Assembly: GCA_022776205.1 (NCBI GenBank)
Contig: JALFIK010000171.1
Span: forward strand, 1 to 24,562
Direction: 5' to 3'
Source of the DNA: Eubacterium sp.
Lineage (GTDB): Bacteria; Bacillota; Clostridia; Lachnospirales; Lachnospiraceae
Length of the DNA stretch: 24,562 bases
The notes below the pieces were generated by a model. It worked only from the letters and a program-made list of their open reading frames with translations. It ran no database searches and was not told the DNA's origin. Made by a program: the position numbers and the translations under genes. This document shows positions 1 to 7,454 of this stretch, piece after piece (position 1 is the stretch's first letter; every line of letters starts with the position of its first letter).

Positions 1-372
1 TACAGAGATCCTCATCTTTCAGAAACGCTGGAAACTTATAAAAATGCCGGAGATTTTGTCAGAAATTTTGATGCCAGCACCAGGGATATGACAAAATATA
101 TAATCGGAACGATCAGCAGTATGGATCAGCCTCTTGAACCATCAGCACTGGGAGACCGCTCTTTCCGGGCATACCAGTCCGGAATTACTGTGGAAATGTT
201 ACAAAAAGAAAGGAATCAGGTTCTGTCTGCAACGGTGGATACGATTCGCAGCCTTGCCGGCTATGTGGATGCCATGATGGGAGAAGAGACAGTGTGTGCT
301 ATTGGAAATGATAAAAAGATTGAAGAAGAAAAAGAAATTTTCTCCGATATTTCCGGCCTTGCACAGTGCTAG
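1..372 (+). CDS. M16C (insulinase/presequence-protease-like) peptidase, C-terminal end, 5' truncated by window
   Basis: The frame is open from base 1, so this is the last ~123 residues of a longer protein whose start lies outside the window. The visible tail (YRDPHLSETLETYKNAG, then NFDASTRDMTKYIIGTISSM, then LQKERNQVLSATVDTIRSLA and a GNDKKIEEEK end) resembles the C-terminus of large M16C zinc peptidases of clostridia. These cytosolic, ~970-residue clamshell enzymes degrade peptides. The HxxEH zinc site would lie far upstream and cannot be seen. The stop is 21 nt before era, so the two are probably co-transcribed. An ATG at base 88 lies inside the frame but has no good ribosome binding site, and the similarity runs through it, so it is not a start. 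The family call is from memory of this tail only. Confidence 0.72.
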   Translation, partial: YRDPHLSETLETYKNAGDFVRNFDASTRDMTKYIIGTISSMDQPLEPSALGDRSFRAYQSGITVEMLQKERNQVLSATVDTIRSLAGYVDAMMGEETVCAIGNDKKIEEEKEIFSDISGLAQC

Positions 373-393
373 AAAGGGACAGGGATACAGATT

Positions 394-1299
394 ATGAACA
401 GAGTATTTAAATCGGGATTTGTGACGATCATTGGCCGGCCCAATGTGGGAAAATCCACATTAATGAATCAGCTGATCGGTCAGAAAATTGCCATTACCTC
501 CAGTAAGGCCCAGACAACAAGAAATCGGATTCAGACGGTATATACAAGTGAAGAAGGACAAATTGTATTCGTGGATACACCGGGAATCAATAAAGCAAAA
601 AATAAGCTGGGAGATTATATGCTCGCAGCAGCGGAAAGAACTCTGAATGAAGTAGATCTTATTTTATGGCTGGTGGAACCCTCCACTTTTATCGGCGGAG
701 GGGAGCAGTATATCATAGAAAAACTGCAGAACGTGAAGACTCCTGTTTTTCTTGTAATCAACAAAATGGATACTGCTTCGGAAGAGCAGGTTTTAAAAGC
801 AATTGTTTCCTATAAAGATCAGTGTAACTTTGCGGAGATCATACCGGTAAGTGCCCTGGAGGGAACGAATACTGACGATTTGGTAAAGACTATTTTTAGA
901 TATCTTCCGGAAGGACCGATGTATTATGATGAAGATACGATCACTGATCAGCCGGAGAGGCAGATTGTGGCAGAACTGGTAAGAGAGAAAGCTCTCCGTT
1001 TGTTAAGTCAGGAAATTCCTCATGGAATTGCTGTTGTCACCGAGCGGATGAAAGTCAGAAAAAACGGGGATATGGTGGATATTGAGGCAGTGATTATCTG
1101 CGAGAGGGAATCCCATAAAAGAATTATCATAGGGAAGAATGGTTCCATGATTAAAAAAATCGGAACCCAGGCCAGGGAAGAAATGGAAAATCTTCTCGAC
1201 ATGAAAGTAAATCTGAAACTCTGGGTAAAAGTCAGAAAAGACTGGAGAGATAGTGATATTCTTCTGAAAAATTATGGATATAATAAAAAGGAATTATGA
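394..1299 (+). CDS. era: GTPase Era (16S rRNA/30S ribosome maturation)
   Basis: 301 residues, the normal length for Era. The N-terminal GTPase domain shows G1 GRPNVGKST (residues 14-22), the switch region with TTRNRIQ, G3 DTPG, and G4 NKMD, followed by SALEG. The C-terminal KH domain carries the GxxG loop in IIIGKNGSMIKKIG. Era binds the 3' end of 16S rRNA and checks 30S assembly at the membrane-cytosol interface, coupling ribosome maturation to growth. The ATG at 394 sits behind an AAAGGGACAGGG purine stretch and begins the usual KSGFVTIIGRPNVGKS motif. Its stop overlaps the recO start in an ATGA, so the two are translationally coupled. Nothing unusual is seen. Confidence 0.97.
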   Translation: MNRVFKSGFVTIIGRPNVGKSTLMNQLIGQKIAITSSKAQTTRNRIQTVYTSEEGQIVFVDTPGINKAKNKLGDYMLAAAERTLNEVDLILWLVEPSTFIGGGEQYIIEKLQNVKTPVFLVINKMDTASEEQVLKAIVSYKDQCNFAEIIPVSALEGTNTDDLVKTIFRYLPEGPMYYDEDTITDQPERQIVAELVREKALRLLSQEIPHGIAVVTERMKVRKNGDMVDIEAVIICERESHKRIIIGKNGSMIKKIGTQAREEMENLLDMKVNLKLWVKVRKDWRDSDILLKNYGYNKKEL

Positions 1300-2033
1300 G
1301 AGAACAGACAAAAGTGACGGGGATTATTCTGTCTGTCCGTTCTATCGGAGAAAATGACAGGACGATGACAATTTTAACAAAAGAAAGAGGGAAGATCACG
1401 GTTTTCGCCCGAGGATGCCGAAGACCGAATCATCCTCTTTTTGGGGTAACACAGCCGCTTTTATACTGTGAATTTATGGTTTCCGATACAAGAAAATATA
1501 CTTATCTAAATTCAGCAGACTGTATTGATTCTTTCTTTTTTTTGAAAGAGAGCCTGGAAAACATTTATTATAGCTCATATTTTGCAGAAGTAGCTGAGTA
1601 TTTTACCGTGGAAGGTCAGGATGAGAGAAATATCCTGAATCTTCTGTTTGTCACATTTATGGCAATAAAAAAGAAAAAAGTTCCTCTGAAGCTGATTCGG
1701 AGGATATTTGAACTTAAGGTTTTGCAGTTTGCAGGGCTTGGTATGCAGTGCTTTTCCTGTCTTTGCTGTGGACGACAGGATAATCTGACAAATCTGTCTC
1801 TGGAAGCGGGAGGGACATTTTGCCAGGAATGTGGAAAAACAGCCGGAGGCAGGCCGGTTGACCCTTCTGTATTATATGTTCTTCAGTATGTCAGTGCCTC
1901 CCCGTTGGAAAGTCTGTATGCCTTTACTCTGAAAGAAGAAATCAGTCGGGAGTTCCGGTGGACAGTCAAAAGATATTTTGCGGTTCATGTTGAACATCGT
2001 TTTAAATCGGCACAGATGCTGGATGAATTATAG
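1296..2033 (+). CDS. recO: DNA repair protein RecO
   Basis: 245 residues, typical for RecO. The N-terminal OB-fold region reads GIILSVRSIGENDRTMTILTK and KITVFARGCRRP, the standard RecO opening. A zinc-binding cluster follows in the C-terminal half (CFSCLCCG, then FCQECG about 20 residues later). RecO binds SSB-coated single-stranded DNA and, with RecR, loads RecA in the RecFOR recombination pathway; it also anneals complementary strands. Translation starts at the ATGA overlap with era, whose 3' end serves as the upstream region, so its expression is likely tied to era. The era-recO pair is common in Firmicutes. Confidence 0.95.
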   Translation: MREQTKVTGIILSVRSIGENDRTMTILTKERGKITVFARGCRRPNHPLFGVTQPLLYCEFMVSDTRKYTYLNSADCIDSFFFLKESLENIYYSSYFAEVAEYFTVEGQDERNILNLLFVTFMAIKKKKVPLKLIRRIFELKVLQFAGLGMQCFSCLCCGRQDNLTNLSLEAGGTFCQECGKTAGGRPVDPSVLYVLQYVSASPLESLYAFTLKEEISREFRWTVKRYFAVHVEHRFKSAQMLDEL

Positions 2034-2045
2034 AAGAAAAAGGAC

Positions 2046-2074
2046 TTGCAATGGAGAACCAGAAAAGGTAGAAT
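2046..2074 (+). promoter_or_regulatory. Candidate sigma-A promoter for glyQS
   Basis: TTGCAA (2046-2051), a 17-nt spacer, and TAGAAT (2069-2074). Each box matches consensus at most positions and the spacing is ideal. Transcription would start near 2081, leaving a leader of only ~35 nt before the glyQS start. It fits a separate transcript for glyQS after recO, but no terminator is seen after recO, so read-through is also possible. No experimental support. Confidence 0.5.
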
Positions 2075-2115
2075 AAAAACAATAATAATACGAAAAAGAA
2101 AATGAGGTAGCAGTT

Positions 2116-3504
2116 ATGGAAAAAACAATGGACAAGATTATCGCACTGGCGAAAGCAAGAGGTTTTGTATATCAGGGTTCAGAGATCTATGGTGGTCTTG
2201 CGAATACATGGGATTATGGTAACCTCGGAGTAGAGCTTAAAAATAATGTAAAAAAAGCATGGTGGAAGAAATTCATTCAGGAAAGCCCGTATAATGTCGG
2301 TGTTGACTGTGCAATTCTGATGAATCCACAAACATGGGTCGCTTCCGGACATCTGGGAGGTTTTTCGGATCCTCTTATGGATTGTAAAGAATGTAAAGAA
2401 AGATTCCGTGCAGATAAAGTCATTGAAGATTTTGCAGCGGAGCATAATATTGAGCTCGATTCTTCTATTGATGGATGGTCCCAGGAAAGAATGATGGAGT
2501 TTATCGAAGAAAATCAGGTGCCATGTCCAAGCTGTGGGAAACATAACTTTACAGAAATTCGCCAGTTTAATCTGATGTTTAAGACATTTCAGGGCGTTAC
2601 GGAAGATGCAAAGAGTACGGTCTATTTAAGACCGGAAACAGCACAGGGTATTTTTGTAAACTTTAAGAATGTACAGCGTACTTCAAGAAAGAAGATTCCG
2701 TTTGGTATCGGTCAGATTGGTAAATCCTTCCGTAATGAGATTACACCAGGTAACTTTACTTTCCGTACAAGGGAATTTGAACAGATGGAATTAGAATTCT
2801 TCTGTAAACCGGACACAGATCTTGAATGGTTTGCTTACTGGAAGGACTTCTGTGTGAAATGGTTAAAGGATCTCGGATTAAAAGAGGAAGAGCTGAGAAT
2901 TCGTGATCATGACAAAGAAGAATTATCTTTCTATTCCAAGGCAACGAGTGATATCGAATTCCTTTTCCCATTTGGCTGGGGTGAATTATGGGGCCTTGCC
3001 GACAGAACAGACTATGACCTGTCCCGCCATCAGGAAGTATCTAAAGTGGATATGTCCTACTTTGATGATGAAGAGAAAAGAAAATATATTCCTTATGTTA
3101 TCGAACCTTCACTGGGAGCAGACCGTGTTACCCTCGCTTTCCTCTGCTCAGCCTATGATGAGGAAGAAATTAAAGATGGCGATGTGAGAAGTGTGCTGCA
3201 TTTCCATCCGGCACTTGCACCGGTTAAGATCGGAATTCTTCCTTTATCTAAGAAACTGAATGAAGGTGCAGAGAAAATTTATCATGAATTAAGTAAAATT
3301 TATAATTGCGAATTTGATGACAGAGGAAATATCGGCAAGAGATATCGTCGTCAGGATGAGATTGGAACACCATACTGCGTAACCTATGATTTTGATTCCG
3401 AAGAAGATGGTGCAGTTACCGTTCGAGACAGAGATACTATGGAGCAGGAGAGAATTAAGATTGCAGATTTGAAGGATTACTTTGCTGAGAAATTCAATTA
3501 TTAA
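2116..3504 (+). CDS. glyQS: Glycyl-tRNA synthetase, homodimeric class II (alpha2) type
   Basis: 462 residues in a single chain, so this is the alpha2 bacterial/eukaryal-like enzyme rather than the split GlyQ/GlyS form. It charges tRNA-Gly with glycine using ATP. Seen in order: the N-terminal GSEIYGGLANTWDYGNLG start; a CKECKERF...CPSCGKHNF four-cysteine zinc insertion; FKTFQG and YLRPETAQGIFVNF; class II motif 2 around FRNEITPGNFTFRTREFEQME; motif 3 EPSLGADRVTLAFL; and a C-terminal anticodon-binding domain from about residue 360 (PVKIGILPL...RYRRQDEIGTPYCVTYD). A GAGGT ribosome binding site precedes the ATG. A strong terminator follows, so glyQS appears to be its own unit. There is no room for a T-box leader. 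Confidence 0.97.
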   Translation: MEKTMDKIIALAKARGFVYQGSEIYGGLANTWDYGNLGVELKNNVKKAWWKKFIQESPYNVGVDCAILMNPQTWVASGHLGGFSDPLMDCKECKERFRADKVIEDFAAEHNIELDSSIDGWSQERMMEFIEENQVPCPSCGKHNFTEIRQFNLMFKTFQGVTEDAKSTVYLRPETAQGIFVNFKNVQRTSRKKIPFGIGQIGKSFRNEITPGNFTFRTREFEQMELEFFCKPDTDLEWFAYWKDFCVKWLKDLGLKEEELRIRDHDKEELSFYSKATSDIEFLFPFGWGELWGLADRTDYDLSRHQEVSKVDMSYFDDEEKRKYIPYVIEPSLGADRVTLAFLCSAYDEEEIKDGDVRSVLHFHPALAPVKIGILPLSKKLNEGAEKIYHELSKIYNCEFDDRGNIGKRYRRQDEIGTPYCVTYDFDSEEDGAVTVRDRDTMEQERIKIADLKDYFAEKFNY

Positions 3505-3517
3505 TTCATATGGTATC

Positions 3518-3555
3518 AACTGCCGCAGATTTTTTAGTTTTGCGGCAGTTTTTTC
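3518..3555 (+). terminator. Intrinsic terminator after glyQS
   Basis: A perfect 10-bp stem, AACTGCCGCA (3518-3527) against TGCGGCAGTT (3541-3550), with a 13-nt T-rich loop and a TTTTTT run at 3549-3554. It begins 14 nt after the glyQS stop and is a textbook rho-independent terminator. Confidence 0.93.
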
Positions 3556-3742
3556 CTGAAAATTTATCCTGGAAAATATATAATTCAGAGTTGTTTTTTT
3601 ATCGGGGGTTCTAAAAGTTAATAAAATAAAATAGAAGCCATATAAATTAGTAAATATCATAGAATATACTTTAGAAAATCAAGTTTCTTTTGTGGGATTT
3701 TCTGAAAGTAAAAAAAAGAGCAAAAACCCCTTGCTTTTTTTT
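3556..3742 (+). other. Gene-free stretch with a possible small RNA or structured upstream leader
   Basis: No convincing ORF lies here. Directly after the glyQS terminator there is CTGAAA (3556-3561), a 17-nt gap and TATAAT (3579-3584), a possible promoter; TTAATA-N17-TATAAA (3618-3646) is a second weak option in this very AT-rich DNA. Downstream is a 12-bp hairpin, 3669-3680 with 3696-3708 (one bulged G at 3704), and then a terminator-like hairpin ending at 3742. A GGGGTT at 3605-3610 is complementary to AACCCC in the loop of that last hairpin, so a pseudoknot is possible. A transcript of ~150 nt from ~3591 to 3742 would fit, but none of this is more than a fold seen by eye. Confidence 0.3.
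3711..3742 (+). terminator. Terminator-like hairpin upstream of the glnN leader, possibly bidirectional
   Basis: AAAAGAGCAA pairs with TTGCTTTTTT (one G-T wobble) around a 7-nt AAACCCC loop, followed by a run of T to 3742. The A-rich 5' side gives the opposite strand a U-run as well. It lies 156 nt after the glyQS terminator, so it is unlikely to be needed for glyQS and may end a separate short transcript. The stem has only two strong G-C pairs, so activity is uncertain. Confidence 0.55.
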
Positions 3743-3759
3743 ATAAATAGATGTATTTT
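3731..3759 (+). promoter_or_regulatory. glnN: Weak candidate promoter for the glnN leader
   Basis: TTGCTT (3731-3736), 17 nt, TATTTT (3754-3759). It would start transcription near 3766, just before the first leader hairpin at 3769. The match is mediocre and the region is AT-rich enough to give such pairs by chance; the leader could instead be reached from one of the upstream candidates. Confidence 0.35.
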
Positions 3760-3768
3760 ATATTTAGC

Positions 3769-3816
3769 AATTATGAAAAGCAAATAATTCAAATATCGAT
3801 GAGAACAATGGCGTTC
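3769..3816 (+). promoter_or_regulatory. glnN: Candidate ANTAR-type two-hairpin antiterminator in the glnN leader
   Basis: Two hairpins separated by a short single-stranded linker. P1 is AATTAT (3769-3774) with ATAATT (3784-3789) around GAAAAGCAA, which contains an A...G spacing (A3777, G3780) compatible with a hexaloop only if flanking mismatches are allowed. P2 is GAAC (3803-3806) with GTTC (3813-3816) around the hexaloop AATGGC, with A in position 1 and G in position 4. The 3' half of P2 (from 3811) is also the start of the terminator stem at 3811-3841, so P2 and the terminator exclude each other. Known: ANTAR-domain response regulators bind paired hairpins with A1/G4 hexaloops and prevent termination in nitrogen and ethanolamine genes. 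Inferred: such a protein switches glnN on here. P2 is a good match, P1 is imperfect. Confidence 0.68.
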
Positions 3817-3853
3817 GCGAATCACAAGGATTCTCGGACGCTTTTTCTTTTTT
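3811..3853 (+). terminator. glnN: Attenuator terminator in the glnN leader
   Basis: GCGTTCGCGAATC (3811-3823) pairs with GATTCTCGGACGC (3829-3841) around ACAAG, with one C-T mismatch and one wobble, and runs into TTTTTCTTTTTT (3842-3853). It lies 84 nt before the glnN start in the same direction, with no gene between, so it acts as a conditional stop for glnN and not as the end of glyQS, which has its own terminator. Confidence 0.87.
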
Positions 3854-3937
3854 GAAGAATAATCCTGTTTCTCCTCGTAGAGCAGAAGCAGACGCGTAAT
3901 TGTCGATGAGAGAATAAAAGGAAAGGATGTAAAAGTT

Positions 3938-6046
3938 ATGAAAACAGATGTGAAGGAAATTTTTGGATCGAATGTTTTTAATGATGCTGTCATGAAAGAA
4001 AGACTCCCAAAAGCTGCTTATAAGAGAATGAAAGCAACGATTGAAGCCGGGGAAGAGCTGGATCCTGGTGTAGCAGATATTGTTGCCCATGAGATGAAAG
4101 AGTGGGCACTGGAAAAAGGAGCCACTCATTTTACACACTGGTTCCAGCCGCTGACAGGAATTACTGCAGAAAAGCATGACGCTTTCATTGATCCGCAGAG
4201 TGACGGAACAACATTACTTCGTTTCTCCGGTAAAGAGCTGATTAAAGGAGAGCCGGATGCTTCTTCTTTCCCATCTGGAGGTCTGAGAGCAACATTTGAG
4301 GCGAGAGGATATACAGCATGGGATTGTACATCTCCGGCATTCATTAAAGAAACTCCACATTCTACGATTTTATGTATCCCTACGGCATTCTGTTCCTATA
4401 AAGGAGAGGCACTGGATAAAAAGACTCCGCTTCTTCGTTCCATGCAGGCACTGGATGTTCAGGCAATGCGTATTTTAAAATTATTTGGTAATACAACAGC
4501 AAAACATGTTTCCACATCTGTTGGACCGGAACAGGAATATTTCCTTGTTGATAAAGAGAACTTCTTAAAGAGAAAAGACTTGATCTTCACAGGAAGAACT
4601 TTATTTGGTGCGATGCCTCCAAAAGGACAGGAAATGGATGACCATTATTTTGGAACCATTCCGGAAAGAGTTCTGGAGTTCATGGAGAAATTAAATCAGG
4701 AATTATGGAAACTTGGTATTTCTGCAAAGACACAGCATAATGAGGTTGCTCCTGCACAGCATGAGATCGCTCCGATTTATGATCAGAACAATATTGCAAC
4801 TGACCACAACCAGTTAGTGATGGAGACTGCACAGCGTGTTGCAGATGAGATGGGATTAAAATGCCTGCTTCATGAGAAACCATTTGCAGGAATCAATGGT
4901 TCCGGTAAACATAATAACTGGTCGATGTGTACGGATGACGGAGAAAACCTTCTCGATCCTGGTAAGACACCTCATGAGAACATGCAGTTCTTATTATTCT
5001 TGGCAGCAGTGATTCGTGCAGTAGATGAACATGCAGATTTACTTCGTCTGTCTGCGTCCACTCCGGGTAACGATCATCGTCTTGGTGCAAACGAGGCTCC
5101 TCCGGCAATTATTTCCATCTTCCTTGGAGAACAGCTGGAAGATGTTGTTGAGCAGTTTGTTGATAACGGTGAGGCTACAAGTTCTTTATCAGGAGAAGAA
5201 TATGTTTCCGGCGTACACTCCCTTCCACATTTCCAGAAGGATGCTACTGACCGTAACAGAACATCACCATTTGCATTTACAGGTAATAAGTTTGAGTTCC
5301 GTATGGTTGGATCTACACAGTCTATCGCTGATCCAAACACAGTTCTTAACACAATTGTAGCTGATGTATTATGTGACATGGCAGATAAATTAGAGGCAGC
5401 AGAAGATTTCCCAATGGCTGTACATGATATGATCAAAGATACGATCGCAGCCCATAAGAGAGTAATCTTCAATGGAAATGGTTATTCCGATGAATGGATT
5501 GAAGAAGCAGAGAGAAGAGGACTTCCGAATATTAAATGTATGGTAGATGCTGTACCGGCTCTTACCACACCGGAATCCGTTGAAATCTTTGAAAAGCATG
5601 GAGTATTTACAAAAGCAGAGCTCGAGTCTCGTGCAGAAGTTATGTATGAGACCTATTCCAAGACAATTAATATCGAGGCACTGACTATGATTGATATGGC
5701 AAAGAAACAGATTATTCCTGCGACGATTAAATATCAGACAAGTCTTGCTGAGTCCGTGAATGCAATTAAGGCGGCAAGTAGTGCAGTAGATACTTCCGTT
5801 CAGGAAGCACTCCTTACGGATATTTCCACGAATCTGAAAGAAATGTACAAAGCACTTGAAAATCTGGAAGACGTTGCAAGTAAGGCAGAAGCAATGGAGG
5901 AAGGTGCAGATCAGGGCCATTATTATCATGATGTTGTCTTTGCGGCAATGGATGAATTAAGAGCTCCTGCAGATAGACTGGAAATGTTAGTTGCCAAATC
6001 TGCATGGCCTTTCCCAAGCTATGGCGATTTAATCTTCGAAGTTTAA
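3938..6046 (+). CDS. glnN: Glutamine synthetase type III (GSIII)
   Basis: 702 residues, which fits the large GSIII class rather than the ~440-residue GSI. It makes glutamine from glutamate, ammonia and ATP in the cytosol, the entry point for ammonium. Visible marks are FGSNVFNDAVMKERLPK at the N-terminus, THFTHWFQPLTG, the GPEQE active-site strand (residues 196-200), NEVAPAQHEIAP, GINGSGKHNNWSM, NDHRLGANEAPPAI and NKFEFRMVGS, all hallmarks of GSIII. The C-terminal ~170 residues form the helical extension typical of the family. GGAAAGGA precedes the ATG. Codon choice is more regular than in the neighbours, consistent with high expression. The gene stands alone between an attenuated leader and a terminator. 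No GlnR or PII gene is seen nearby. Confidence 0.97.
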   Translation: MKTDVKEIFGSNVFNDAVMKERLPKAAYKRMKATIEAGEELDPGVADIVAHEMKEWALEKGATHFTHWFQPLTGITAEKHDAFIDPQSDGTTLLRFSGKELIKGEPDASSFPSGGLRATFEARGYTAWDCTSPAFIKETPHSTILCIPTAFCSYKGEALDKKTPLLRSMQALDVQAMRILKLFGNTTAKHVSTSVGPEQEYFLVDKENFLKRKDLIFTGRTLFGAMPPKGQEMDDHYFGTIPERVLEFMEKLNQELWKLGISAKTQHNEVAPAQHEIAPIYDQNNIATDHNQLVMETAQRVADEMGLKCLLHEKPFAGINGSGKHNNWSMCTDDGENLLDPGKTPHENMQFLLFLAAVIRAVDEHADLLRLSASTPGNDHRLGANEAPPAIISIFLGEQLEDVVEQFVDNGEATSSLSGEEYVSGVHSLPHFQKDATDRNRTSPFAFTGNKFEFRMVGSTQSIADPNTVLNTIVADVLCDMADKLEAAEDFPMAVHDMIKDTIAAHKRVIFNGNGYSDEWIEEAERRGLPNIKCMVDAVPALTTPESVEIFEKHGVFTKAELESRAEVMYETYSKTINIEALTMIDMAKKQIIPATIKYQTSLAESVNAIKAASSAVDTSVQEALLTDISTNLKEMYKALENLEDVASKAEAMEEGADQGHYYHDVVFAAMDELRAPADRLEMLVAKSAWPFPSYGDLIFEV

Positions 6047-6086
6047 GATTATGTTACCCCCTTTACAGATAATGTAATATATTTTG

Positions 6087-6117
6087 AAAGATCCGGTTCG
6101 AAAGAGCCGGATCTTTT
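6087..6117 (+). terminator. Intrinsic terminator after glnN
   Basis: A 13-bp stem (6087-6099 with 6104-6116, one wobble) is closed by a GAAA tetraloop at 6100-6103 and ends in TTTT. It is GC-rich in the middle (ATCCGG/CCGGAT). It separates glnN from the folate operon. Confidence 0.93.
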
Positions 6118-6118
6118 G

Positions 6119-6147
6119 TTGTGTAACTTTCTTTTTTGTGCTATGAT
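6119..6147 (+). promoter_or_regulatory. Extended -10 promoter of the folC operon
   Basis: TTGTGT (6119-6124), 17 nt, TATGAT (6142-6147), with TG one base upstream of the -10 (TGcTATGAT), an extended -10 element. It begins in the tail of the glnN terminator. Predicted start near 6154, giving a ~38-nt leader to folC. Confidence 0.7.
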
Positions 6148-6191
6148 AATGCACGATTGTATGTAAAACGCATCGGGAGGAAGGGAATCAG

Positions 6192-7454
6192 ATGGATTAC
6201 ATGAAACTGATAGAAAAATTAAAAAAAAGAGGAAGTATTCCCGGACTTGAGGCTGTCGACGGTCTTCTTGACAGACTCGGACATCCCGAAGAGGAACTTC
6301 CGATTATTCATATTGCAGGGACAAATGGAAAAGGTTCTGTTTTTGCCTGCCTTTCTTCCATATTAGAAGAAGCAGGATACCGGGTTGGCCGTTTCGTCTC
6401 CCCTTCAATATCCTGTTATGAAGAGCGGTTTCAGATAAATGGAAGATACATTACGAAAGATGAACTTGACAGGTTTTATGGAATGATCAATGAGGCAATG
6501 TGCAAAGAAGAAGAGGATAGCAACCTGAAGCCGACTCTTTTTGAAGTGGAGACTGCGCTTGCTTTTTTGTATTTTAAAGAAAAAAAAGTTGATTTTGCCC
6601 TGATTGAAACAGGAATGGGCGGGATGCTTGATGCAACAAACGTAATAAAACATCCGGTCTTAACGGTAATCTCTTCCATAAGTTATGATCACAAGGCGAT
6701 GCTGGGGGATACTTTGGAAGAAATCGCATTTCAGAAAGCAGGAATTATAAAAGAAAACTGTCCGATTCTTCTTTCGGAGAATCCTCCTGAGGTCAGCCGG
6801 GTAATCAAAGAACAGGCCCGGAACAAGAACGCATATTTTAAGGAAATCAGGACACAAGACTATAAGGTGACTGAGGAAACTGCCTTTTCTAACAGGTTCC
6901 GGTGGAATAATGAAGATTACACACTGAATCTCCCGGGGAGACATCAGATTTCCAATGCAGTAACAGCTCTTTCAGCATCAGAATATTTGTTGAAAGATAT
7001 GCTTCCGGCCGAACGGATAAAATATCAGAAAGCAGGACTGGAGAAAGCAGTCTGGCCTGGACGTCTCGAGATTTTAAAAAAAAGGCCCCTGTTTTACAGA
7101 GACGGTGCTCATAATCCGGACGGGGCGGGAAAACTGGCGGATTTTCTGGAAAAACATTTTACAAATAAGAAAATCATTTATATAATGGGAGTGTTAAAAG
7201 ATAAAGAATACAGAAAAATGCTGGAGTATCTTATGCCCCTTGCCCGGACAGTATTTGTATTCCGGCCAGAGAATGAGCGGGGGCTTTGTGCAGATATTTT
7301 GGCAGATGAGATAAGAAAATTTGGAATCTCGGCAGTAATCTGTCCTGATGTGAATGAAGCGGTGAGGCAGGCATTGGCCGTTGCAAAAGAGGATGATGTT
7401 TTAGTTGCCTGCGGTTCACTTTCATTTATGGGAGAAATGGAGGAAATTAAGTGA
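6192..7454 (+). CDS. folC: Bifunctional dihydrofolate synthase/folylpolyglutamate synthase FolC
   Basis: 420 residues, Mur-ligase fold. It joins glutamate to dihydropteroate and then adds further gamma-glutamates to folates, using ATP in the cytosol. Evidence: the N-terminal helix with GLEAVDGLLDRLGHPEEELP, the P-loop HIAGTNGKGSVFACL (GTNGKGS at 43-49), FVSPSISCYEERFQING, ETGMGGMLDATNV (the omega-loop region), SYDHKAMLGDTLEEIAFQKAGI, and the C-terminal domain with WPGRLEIL and RDGAHNPDG. The ATG follows GGGAGGAAGGG. First gene of an eight-gene run; its last codons overlap the GTG start of folP, so translation is coupled. Confidence 0.95.
   Translation: MDYMKLIEKLKKRGSIPGLEAVDGLLDRLGHPEEELPIIHIAGTNGKGSVFACLSSILEEAGYRVGRFVSPSISCYEERFQINGRYITKDELDRFYGMINEAMCKEEEDSNLKPTLFEVETALAFLYFKEKKVDFALIETGMGGMLDATNVIKHPVLTVISSISYDHKAMLGDTLEEIAFQKAGIIKENCPILLSENPPEVSRVIKEQARNKNAYFKEIRTQDYKVTEETAFSNRFRWNNEDYTLNLPGRHQISNAVTALSASEYLLKDMLPAERIKYQKAGLEKAVWPGRLEILKKRPLFYRDGAHNPDGAGKLADFLEKHFTNKKIIYIMGVLKDKEYRKMLEYLMPLARTVFVFRPENERGLCADILADEIRKFGISAVICPDVNEAVRQALAVAKEDDVLVACGSLSFMGEMEEIK

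Noticed and set aside
3766..3937. Glutamine riboswitch in front of glnN
   Set aside because: The known glutamine-binding RNAs are from cyanobacteria and marine phage and I do not see their three-way junction core; the two-hairpin/terminator overlap explains the leader better.
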